Assembly (NCBI RefSeq): GCF_030931715.1
Contig: NZ_CP133261.1
Coordinates: 1,736,001-1,800,000, forward strand
Direction: 5' to 3'
Source of the DNA: Tissierella sp. MB52-C2
GTDB lineage: Bacteria > Bacillota > Clostridia > Tissierellales > Tissierellaceae
Length of the DNA stretch: 64,000 nt
The translations under genes were made by a program, and so were the position numbers. The notes beneath the pieces were generated by a model that had not been told where the DNA came from, searched no databases, and worked only from the letters and a program-made list of their open reading frames with translations. Numbering within the stretch: the stretch's first letter is position 1; every line of letters starts with the position of its first letter. Positions 20,752-30,100 of this stretch are shown piece by piece.

Positions 20752-20799
20752 CCAAAAACGGAACAGAGGGCTATTAATAGCCCTCTGTTCCGTTTTTGG
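20752..20799. terminator. 48-nt perfect palindromic terminator
   Basis: Arms of 24 nt (beginning CCAAAAACGGAACAGAGGG) are exactly complementary through the central CTATTAATAG, flanked by A and T runs on both sides. It lies just downstream of the 2076-aa protease gene and upstream of the promoter region of the hypothetical membrane protein, so it most likely ends protease transcription. The perfect pairing without loop mismatch is unusual. Confidence 0.85.
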
Positions 20800-20832
20800 G
20801 GAATTCTTCTTATATTTTATTAAATCTATATT

Positions 20833-23800
20833 TTATTTTGCGTATAACTTAATACCTGTTGTATCAAAATATTGTAGCAATTCTGGCAATACATCAACTG
20901 ATACTTTTTCACCATCTTCAGTGATAAAAGTGTTATTGTTAAGCTTAATATAAACTGGGTTGTTTAAGTTATACCACTCTACTAGCTTAGCTTGTGCTCT
21001 TGCGTTATTATTTAGGTAATCTGTATCAAAAGCCTCGTCACCTATAATAACTGCACTAACTGGAAGGTCTTCTATATCTCCTACTAATGTTATCTTTCCT
21101 TCTGCTATTTCTGTTAATGTAGTTCCATCTTCACCTGTAAATATTACTTCTATTTGCAAGTCTGACGCTACTACTCCCTCATGTGCTTTGTATGTTGCTT
21201 CGTATAATCCTGGCTCAACCTCTGTCATTTCATTTCCAAGTCTATTAGTTGAAGGTCCAAATGGAAGCATTATTCTATAATATGCTCTACCTCCTGCTGG
21301 TGCATTAAAGCTTATTTCTAAGGTTTCATTACTTCTAAGCTCCGTATTTTCAGTTGGCTGAAGATTTGTAATTCTTGCTGGTTCTGGATCAACAGGTCCT
21401 TCACCTGCTATTATCTTAACTTTTCCTTCTGCCATTTTTGTTATTTCGTAGCCATATTCATTTCTATATACTACCTCAATCAATAAACTTTCTACTTCTA
21501 TTTCTTCTGGCACTGTCCAAGTTCCAGTATATAATCCATCTTCTTCTGTCATTGGTATTCCTATTTCATTGCTTTGTAACTCAAATGGAACCATTATTCT
21601 AAAATATCCTTGCCCTCCTGTAGGTGCATTGAAGCTAACAGTAAGGGTATCTCCTTCTCTAAGACTTATGTCTTCATCTGGTAAAACATTTGTAATAGTT
21701 GGTGACTCTAACCCTACTAATACAGTTCTTACAACTGTAGTTACATTTCCTGCTCCATCAGTTGCTTTTACAGTAATAGTATTTTCACCTTGATCTAACA
21801 TCAATCTTTCATGGAAGTTATTAGATTCATCTACTGATACTTCTTTATCATTTATCTCTAATTTGGTTAAACCTATATTGTCAGTTACAGTACCTCTTAC
21901 ATGAACTGATTCTTCTTTTATCTTAGCATTGTCTAAGGGCTCATCTACTGTTAAAACTGGTGCTAGTTTATCTTTTATTACTACTACTGATGCTGATGGT
22001 TCTGTTTCTATTCCATTTAGCTCAGCTGTTACCTTAATTGTATTTGTTTCTTCTGGTATAGGTACTTCTACTGCAAATTCTCTATTCTCAGAATCTATTG
22101 AAGTTGTCTTTACATCGTTTACATATACATTTACCTTACCATCTGCTGTAACCTTTCCTTCTACTCTTATGGTATCTTGATTTGTATAGCTCTCTGGAGC
22201 TAGATTAGTTATTGCTGGAACGTCCATTGCATATTCCATTCTTGCTCTAATCATCAATCCGCCTTCAATATCCTCAGAGCTTATTAGTTTAAATTCTCCA
22301 TCAACGTTCATATAGGATCTATCTCCATATGGTGAACTTTGGTCTATACCTGTTCCTGGACACTGAGTACCTGCTTTGTCCTGAATAGTTGAGATATAGA
22401 AGTCTTTATCTGTTGAGAATCCAAAGCTTGATAGATCTATATAGTTCCATTCGCCTCTAACTACATCTTGGAATATTGGTTCTCCAACTTTATATGGTTT
22501 TCCATTTGCATCTATTCCATATATTGTAAGTCCTATTCTGTTTCCTCCTGGACTTGGCCATGAAGTATCCCAGAAGTAAATATTTGTACCTTTTACTTTA
22601 CCAAATTGATCTGGCGTAAATTTTACTGCCAATCCACTAGGTGCTGCATTTAATACTAATGCATTTTCAGCAGTTCCATCATCATAGATTATATTGTCTT
22701 CATAACCTACAAATCTCTTTAATCCTATATTTACATCTACTGTTTCATTTCCAGCTACATCTACTGTAGTTTCTCCCGGCTCAAATCCATCTGCTACTAC
22801 CTTAAGTGTATATGTTCCCTCTAGAACATTAGGAATTACGAAATATCCATCTGCATCAGCTGTAACTGGTGCTACTTTTGAATCTTCTACTACTCTTACT
22901 ACAGCATAAGCTGCCGGAGTCTCATAATATCTATCAAATACTCTACCTGTAATCGTTCCTTGTGGTTTTGGTTCTAATATGAAGTTTGATTTTGCAGTTT
23001 GGTCTTCAACTACGTTTACTCTAGCTTCCTTAGAATAATATCCATAAGCTTCTGCTACTAAAGTATATTCACCAATTGGAGATCTCATAAAGAATTTACC
23101 TGTAACAGGATCAACTTTAACACTTCTTCCTGTTTCTAATACTGTTACTACAGCATCAGATATTGGGATTCCTGCAAATACCATTGGTATATTTTGAACT
23201 TCTATGTCCTCTATTGTTTCAAAGTTATTAGCTCTAAGCATTTCTTCTGCCTTCAAGCTATACTTAGGTGCTGTTGGCTCTACATAATCTACTTTATCAA
23301 TCTCATCTTTTTTAACTTCTAATTCCCCTAATCTTGTCATACCAGCATCCACATTGCCCATTGATTTCTTCCTTGCTACTGGCCTAATTAAAGGATTATC
23401 AGCTGTTGCTTCAGCATTATCGTAGTCCATAATGGATCTAATCATTACAGCTACTTCATAGTCTGCACCTGAATCTGCTAATGGACTTAATTGTCCTCCA
23501 ACATTCAGATAAGATCTGGTCCAATCTGATGTAGAGTTATCATCTAGACCAGTTCCTGGACTATTATCACCAATTGCATCTTGCATAGTTGATATATAGA
23601 AATCGCTACCTGTTGAGAAATTAAAACCAGAAAGATCTATTAGATTCCATCCACCCCTAACTAGATTATTCACATACATAGGTGTTCCTACTTGATTACC
23701 ATTTGAATCATAAATAACAAATCCTAATCTATTTCCTCCAGGTGTCGGCCAATCATTACTCCATAGATAAATATTAGCAGCTTGAACTTTTCCAAATTGT

Positions 23801-26800
23801 GATGGAGTAAATCTTACTGCCAACCCATTTCCTGCTGTATTTAATACTAATGCATCTTCTGCTGTTCCATCATCATAAATTAATTCTTCACCTTCAATTG
23901 GCTCTGGTTCCACATGATCTATACCCATAACGTATACATCATCTATATACCACCCAGTATATACTCCTGAAGTATCTGAGTGGAAGAAGAATCTTAATTT
24001 TATGGTTTCTCCGCTATATCCTGTTAGGACTATTTCCTCATTAGCCCATTCTTGGACTCTTCTTCCATATTTCCCACCTGCTGCCGGAGTTATATTGGTC
24101 CAAGTAGCCCCATTATCTTTAGAGATTTGTACTTGACCATAATCCCATAAAGTTGTTGTTCCTTCCATATCAACCCAGTGATTAAATATTAATATACCAT
24201 CTTTATCTTCTGGTATCACTATGGACGGAGTTTCTATATAGGCATCAGTTCTATGATCATAATTTCCTGCAAGGTTAGTAGCCCATAGTTTTTCACCTGA
24301 ATATGCTCGATTAGGTCCAGATGTTGGTACTCCCCATTCCCATGGATTAGCAGTTCCAGCTGTAACACCTGTTACAAATCCACCATTATCATTTTCAAAA
24401 TCTGCACCAAATAGAATCTGTGCTTCCACTGGAACAGCAGATACCTCTTGTGTATAACCACTTATATTACCAGAAAGATCTACTGCATTTAATACATAAT
24501 AATATGTTGTTCCAACAGTTCCTTCAGTATCTTGATAATTATTGCTGGTAGTTTCTCCTATCTTAACATATCCTTCACCTGATGTTTCTGAGCGATAAAT
24601 ATTATAATGTGATAGATCAGCATCTGGCGAATGGTTCCAGCTTAGCTTAATCCCTGTTAAACCTACTTCTGCAGTTAGATTAGCAGGTATTGCTGGCGCA
24701 TCATTATCTTGAGCCATTAGTCTTACATTGTCTATATACCATCCTGCTGCCTGTGTTGAAGCATTAGATGTAAATCTAAAGGCTATAAATACTGGATCTT
24801 TAGATCCTATATAACTATCAAGGTTTACAAGTGCCTCTTTCCATTCTTCTCTAATACCTGTAATAACTGGTCTTGACTCAGTCCAAGTTTCACCATAGTC
24901 ATCTGTTATTAGAACATAGCCCTTATCATAACTGTTTTGCATATTATACCACTCATAGAATCTTAGTGAAGCAGTTTCTAAATTTCCATCTCTTAGATCT
25001 ATTGGAGGAGTAATCATCCAGCTGTCAGCATTATTTGGATAGTTTCCATCTAATGTAGTTGCTGCTAGTTTTTCTCCTTCAAATGGCTTTGGACCAACAT
25101 TTGATGGTACTCCCCATTCCCATGCTCCATTGAATATCCAGCCATTAGTATTATTCTCAAAGCCTTGAGTATATTCTCCTGGGATTACACCAAATTCTAT
25201 ATCTATTTTATAATCTGATGTAACTACTACATCTCCTGCATAGTCTCTTACTTTTATCTTATATACAATACTATCCCCCATTAACATATCATGGGTTATA
25301 GTTCCTTTATACATTCCATTCTTATGATCTCCCGAAATCCTATTCATTGGAGCTACCATCCAATAGGACTTCCCTTGTTGTTTAACTAGAAGCTCTGCTT
25401 CTGTTATTGCAACATCATCTGATATTTCTGTAAGGATTTCTATATCTGAACCCATATAGGTTTCAAATATTTCTTGTTCATGAGTTATAGTTGCTTCTGA
25501 TGTATCTTCTCCAGGAACCAATACTCTACCTGAAATATATCCTGTTCCTGTAGCTATGGATGATACTGCTTCAAATGCATCTACTAGACCATATCCATAA
25601 CCCATATTTGGTGCTGTTGGATATGTGGAATCAGTTAATGGTATAGCTGTATTTTGTATAATATCTTCCATATCTTCTATTGATAAGGAGGCATTAGCTG
25701 ATAAAAGAAGCGCTACTGTTCCCGAAATAGCAGGTGCTGACATGGAAGTTCCTGACCAACCACCTTGATATCCTCCTCCTGGTACTGATGAACGTATACT
25801 TGCACCTGGTGCCGATATATTTGGTTTAATTAAGGATTCATCATATGGTGATGGTCCAAGTTTTGAGAAAGATGCTCTTATATTATTTCTATCAGTTGCA
25901 GCTACTGCAAAGGATTCAGGATAATTCGCTGGGCATGATATAGATCCTGGCCAAGGCAGCGGTTCCCCTGCTCTTTGGTTTCCTGCTGAAAACACTGGAA
26001 CAATTCCTGCTGCTCTCCATGCTCTAACAGCCTCTCTGTACCAATCATCTATTCCAGCTCCTCCACCCCATGAGTTATTAACCACATCTGGAGCATTGTC
26101 TGGATTTCCACCTGGTGCTAACATCCATTGTGCTGCTGATAACAATATAGCATCTGTTGTAGAGCCAGCTGTATTAAATACTCTTGCTGCTATCCATTTT
26201 GCCCCTGGTGCCACGCCTATTTTATTAGATCCATCTGGTTCTTGACCAACAATTGTTCCCATTACGTGAGTTCCATGTTCATCGGAATCTGCTGGTAGTG
26301 ATGCATTGTATACAGGGTCAAACCAGTTTCCACTGGCACTAGTAGTTCCTGTATTTGGGTCATAGCCTCTCCATTTATTCTTAAGTGCTGGATGAGTCCA
26401 ATCTACTCCTGAGTCTATATTTGCTACTACTATTCCTGTGCCATCATATCCTAGATCCCATACCTCATTAGCTTTTACTCTTTCTATATTCCATTCTAGA
26501 CTATTATCAGAGGGTTTTATTTCACTATCTAGTTTTACCTCCCCTAATGTATGGATTTTATTTTCATATATTTTTTCTACTTCTGACATATAAGAAAGAT
26601 TTTCTATTACTTCTTTTGTAGCTTTTACATATACCATATTAACTATATGATAAGGTGTAAATTCTGCTACGTTGCCATTTTCCAGTTCCTTCTCTAGATA
26701 ATTCAAGACATTTAATTGAGTTAATTCTGCATTATCCTTTAAAGCCTCTATAACACCTTTTCTAACTTGAAGTTTAGTTTGATATGGTGTCATAGCTGAT

Positions 26801-27063
26801 GATAAAGCTGACTCTGTTGCGTAGGCTACCTTCTCTGCATCTACTTGATCTGCCATATAGACCAATACCTCAGCTAAGTCTTCATTATTTAGCTCTTTCA
26901 TTACTTCAGGTTCTATCTTCATTGAAGCCTCTTTGCGTAAATCTTCTTTTGCTGAACTAAGTTGGTTGTTCTCTGCATAAACAAAAGATGTAAAATACCC
27001 CAATACCATAATAAGGCTTATTATTAGGGATAATACTTCTCTTACTTGTTTGTTCTTTGACAT
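20833..27063 (-). CDS. Giant secreted subtilase (S8), bacillopeptidase F-like, 2076 aa
   Basis: The signal peptide is residues 1-30 and an I9-like propeptide covers about 50-170. The catalytic domain (about 190-500) has D217 in NIDSGVDW, H263 in DEHGTH, oxyanion N362 and S440 in SGTSMSAP. Downstream are an Ig-like domain, two jelly-roll domains of the kind seen in immune inhibitor A proteins, a fibronectin-III domain between them, a carboxypeptidase-regulatory-like pair, bacterial Ig domains, two copies of an ~105-aa module (TNVLPDEDISLREGD, TNLQPTENTELRSNE) and a ~70-aa tail starting IIGDEAFDTDYLNNN. It is a near-duplicate of the next gene, including the 5' leader. Confidence 0.93.
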   Translation of the reverse strand: MSKNKQVREVLSLIISLIMVLGYFTSFVYAENNQLSSAKEDLRKEASMKIEPEVMKELNNEDLAEVLVYMADQVDAEKVAYATESALSSAMTPYQTKLQVRKGVIEALKDNAELTQLNVLNYLEKELENGNVAEFTPYHIVNMVYVKATKEVIENLSYMSEVEKIYENKIHTLGEVKLDSEIKPSDNSLEWNIERVKANEVWDLGYDGTGIVVANIDSGVDWTHPALKNKWRGYDPNTGTTSASGNWFDPVYNASLPADSDEHGTHVMGTIVGQEPDGSNKIGVAPGAKWIAARVFNTAGSTTDAILLSAAQWMLAPGGNPDNAPDVVNNSWGGGAGIDDWYREAVRAWRAAGIVPVFSAGNQRAGEPLPWPGSISCPANYPESFAVAATDRNNIRASFSKLGPSPYDESLIKPNISAPGASIRSSVPGGGYQGGWSGTSMSAPAISGTVALLLSANASLSIEDMEDIIQNTAIPLTDSTYPTAPNMGYGYGLVDAFEAVSSIATGTGYISGRVLVPGEDTSEATITHEQEIFETYMGSDIEILTEISDDVAITEAELLVKQQGKSYWMVAPMNRISGDHKNGMYKGTITHDMLMGDSIVYKIKVRDYAGDVVVTSDYKIDIEFGVIPGEYTQGFENNTNGWIFNGAWEWGVPSNVGPKPFEGEKLAATTLDGNYPNNADSWMITPPIDLRDGNLETASLRFYEWYNMQNSYDKGYVLITDDYGETWTESRPVITGIREEWKEALVNLDSYIGSKDPVFIAFRFTSNASTQAAGWYIDNVRLMAQDNDAPAIPANLTAEVGLTGIKLSWNHSPDADLSHYNIYRSETSGEGYVKIGETTSNNYQDTEGTVGTTYYYVLNAVDLSGNISGYTQEVSAVPVEAQILFGADFENDNGGFVTGVTAGTANPWEWGVPTSGPNRAYSGEKLWATNLAGNYDHRTDAYIETPSIVIPEDKDGILIFNHWVDMEGTTTLWDYGQVQISKDNGATWTNITPAAGGKYGRRVQEWANEEIVLTGYSGETIKLRFFFHSDTSGVYTGWYIDDVYVMGIDHVEPEPIEGEELIYDDGTAEDALVLNTAGNGLAVRFTPSQFGKVQAANIYLWSNDWPTPGGNRLGFVIYDSNGNQVGTPMYVNNLVRGGWNLIDLSGFNFSTGSDFYISTMQDAIGDNSPGTGLDDNSTSDWTRSYLNVGGQLSPLADSGADYEVAVMIRSIMDYDNAEATADNPLIRPVARKKSMGNVDAGMTRLGELEVKKDEIDKVDYVEPTAPKYSLKAEEMLRANNFETIEDIEVQNIPMVFAGIPISDAVVTVLETGRSVKVDPVTGKFFMRSPIGEYTLVAEAYGYYSKEARVNVVEDQTAKSNFILEPKPQGTITGRVFDRYYETPAAYAVVRVVEDSKVAPVTADADGYFVIPNVLEGTYTLKVVADGFEPGETTVDVAGNETVDVNIGLKRFVGYEDNIIYDDGTAENALVLNAAPSGLAVKFTPDQFGKVKGTNIYFWDTSWPSPGGNRIGLTIYGIDANGKPYKVGEPIFQDVVRGEWNYIDLSSFGFSTDKDFYISTIQDKAGTQCPGTGIDQSSPYGDRSYMNVDGEFKLISSEDIEGGLMIRARMEYAMDVPAITNLAPESYTNQDTIRVEGKVTADGKVNVYVNDVKTTSIDSENREFAVEVPIPEETNTIKVTAELNGIETEPSASVVVIKDKLAPVLTVDEPLDNAKIKEESVHVRGTVTDNIGLTKLEINDKEVSVDESNNFHERLMLDQGENTITVKATDGAGNVTTVVRTVLVGLESPTITNVLPDEDISLREGDTLTVSFNAPTGGQGYFRIMVPFELQSNEIGIPMTEEDGLYTGTWTVPEEIEVESLLIEVVYRNEYGYEITKMAEGKVKIIAGEGPVDPEPARITNLQPTENTELRSNETLEISFNAPAGGRAYYRIMLPFGPSTNRLGNEMTEVEPGLYEATYKAHEGVVASDLQIEVIFTGEDGTTLTEIAEGKITLVGDIEDLPVSAVIIGDEAFDTDYLNNNARAQAKLVEWYNLNNPVYIKLNNNTFITEDGEKVSVDVLPELLQYFDTTGIKLYAK

Positions 27064-27123
27064 TTAACAATTCCCTCCTTTAGTTTTTTGCAAAATTTGA
27101 GCTAACCTCATTTTTTAGGATTA

Positions 27124-27143
27124 GGCCCCTGTGACTAGGGGCC
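27124..27143 (-). terminator. Hairpin after the 1775-aa protease gene
   Basis: GGCCCCT and AGGGGCC arms around a 6-nt loop, 14 bp past the stop of the upstream protease gene. The following minus-strand sequence is not a pure T run, so termination may be leaky and allow read-through into the tandem copy. Confidence 0.6.
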
Positions 27144-27157
27144 TTCCCTTTACCATC

Positions 27158-30100
27158 TTATTTCTCGTAATATGTCATATTTCCTCTTATATCAAAGTAT
27201 GTTATGAAGTCTGGTAATTCATCTATAGCTATTATCTCCCCTTCCTCATTGACCATGGTAGTATCATTAAGCTTGATATACACTTCACCTCCAGTATTGT
27301 ACCATTCGGTTAACTTTCTCTGTGCACTTGCATCATTATCTAAAAAGTCCATATCAAATGCTTCATCACCTATTATCATTGTATTAGATATTAAATCTTT
27401 GATGTTTCCTATTACAGTTACTCTTCCCTCTGCCATTTCTGTTACCTTAACTCCATATTCGCTAACATATACTACTTGAACCTTTAGCCCTGTAGCCACT
27501 AATCCTGCTGGTGCTGTGAAAGTTCCAGTATATAATCCGTCTTCTTCTGTCATTGGTATTCCTATTTCATTGCTATCTAATCCAAATGGCATTAACAGCC
27601 TGAAATATCCTTCTCCTCCTGTTGGTGCCTCGAAGCTAACAGTAAGGGTATCTCCTTCTCTAAGACTTATGTCTTTATCTGGTAAAATATTTGTAATAGT
27701 TGGTGACTCTAACCCTACTAATACAGTTCTTACAACTGTAGTTACATTTCCTGCTCCATCAGTTGCTTTTACAGTAATAGTATTTTCACCTTGATCTAAC
27801 ATCAATCTTTCATGGAAGTTATTAGATTCATCTACTGATACTTCTTTATCATTTATCTCTAATTTGGTTAAACCTATATTGTCAGTTACAGTACCTCTTA
27901 CATGAACTACTTCTACATTTATCTTAGCATTATCTAAGGGCTCATCTACTGTTAAAACTGGTGCTAGTTTATCTTTTATTACTACTACTGATGTTGATGG
28001 TTCTGTTTCTATTTCATTTAGCTCAGCTGTTACCTTAATTGTATTTCTTTCTTCTGGTATAGGTACTTCTACTGCAAATTCTCTATTCTGAGAATCTATT
28101 GAAGTCACCTTTACATCGTTTACATATACATTTACCTTACCATCTGCTGTAACCTTTCCTTCTACTCTTACTGAATCTTGATTTGTATAGCTTTCTTGAG
28201 CTAGATTAGTTATTGCTGGAACATCCATTGCATATTCCATTCTTGCTCTAATCATCAATCCACCTTGAGTATCCTCAGAGCTTAGTAGTTTAAATTCTCC
28301 ATCAATATTCATATATGATCTATCTGCATATAGTGAATTCTCATCTATACCTGTTCCTGGACACTGAGTACCTGCTTTGTCTTGGATAGTTGAGATATAG
28401 AAGTCTTTATCTGTTGAGAATCCAAGGCTTGATAGGTCTATATAGTTCCATTCGCCTCTAACTACATCTTGGAATATTGGTTCTCCAACTTTATATGGTT
28501 TTCCATTTGCATCTATTCCATATATTGTAAATCCTATTCTATTTCCTCCTGGACTTGGCCATGAAGTATCCCAGAAGTAAATATTTGTACCTTTTACTTT
28601 ACCAAATTGATCTGGTGTAAATCTTACTGCCAATCCATTAGGTGCTGCATTTAGTACTAATGCATTTTCAGCAGTTCCATCATCATAGATTATATTGTCT
28701 TCATAACCTACAAATCTCTTTAATCCTATATTTACATCTACTGTTTCATTTCCAGCTACATCTACTGTAGTCTCTCCCGGCTCAAATCCATCTGCTACTA
28801 CCTTAAGTGTATATGTTCCCTCTAGAACATTAGGAATTACAAAATATCCATCTGCATCAGCTGTAACTGGTGCTACTTTCGGATCTTCTACTACTCTTAC
28901 TACAGCATAAGCCGCTGGAGTTTCATAATATCTATCAAATACTCTACCTGTAATAGTTCCTTGTGGTTTAGGTTCTAATATGAAGTTTGATTTTGCGGTT
29001 TGGTCTTCACCTACGTTTACTCTAGCTTCCTTAGAATAATATCCATAAGCTTCTGCTACTAGAGTATATTCACCAATTGGAGATCTCATAAAGAATTTAC
29101 CTGTAACAGGATCAACTTTAACACTTCTTCCTGTTTCCAATACTGTTACTACAGCATCAGATATTGGAATTCCGGCAAATACCATTGGTATATTTTGAAC
29201 TTCTATATCTTCTATTGTTTTAAGATTATTTGTTCCTGTTCTATTCAATTTATAATTAGGTGCTGATGGTTCTATATAATCAGCTTTCTTAGGATCTCTT
29301 CTTATCAACTCTGTTTCTTGTACTGGCCCTGGTCTTGATGCTGATTCTGTAGTACCTGCCATAACAAATACATCATCTATATACCAGCCCGTATATGCAA
29401 CTGAGCCATCTGAATGGAAGAAGAATCTAATCTTTACTGTATTCCCAGCGTAAGCAGCTAAGGATATCTCTTCATTAGTCCACGCTTGAACTCTTCTACC
29501 ATATTTTCCGCCTTCTACAGGAGTTATATTGGTCCAATTAGCTCCATCATCTGTAGAGATTTGTACTTGCCCATAATCATATAAAGTAGTTGTTCCTTCC
29601 ATGTCAACCCAATGATTAAATGTCAATACCGAATTGCTTCCTTCTGGAAGTACTATAGCTGGACTAACTATATAGCTATCACTACTCATAGGATAGTTGC
29701 CTCCTAAGTTCGTTGCCCATAGTTTTGTTCCTGAAGCAGCTCCATTAGGTCCCGATGTTGGCATTCCCCATGCCCATGGGTTATTAGTTCCGCCAGTAGT
29801 AAATCCTCCATCATTATTTTCAAAGTCTGTACCAAATATAGTAGTAAATGCTAAAGCTGTAGCAAATACTTCCTCTGTATTTTCACTGATATTACCTGAT
29901 AGATCTTCTGCATTTATTACATAGTAATACATTGTGTTAGGATTTGTTTCTGAATCTATAAAGCTATTATTATTGACTTCTCCTATCTTAACATATCCTT
30001 CACCTGATGTTTCTGAGCGATAAATATTATAATGTGATAAATCAGCATCTGGCGAATGGTTCCAGTTTAATTTAATTCCTCTCATATTGGCTTCTGCTGT

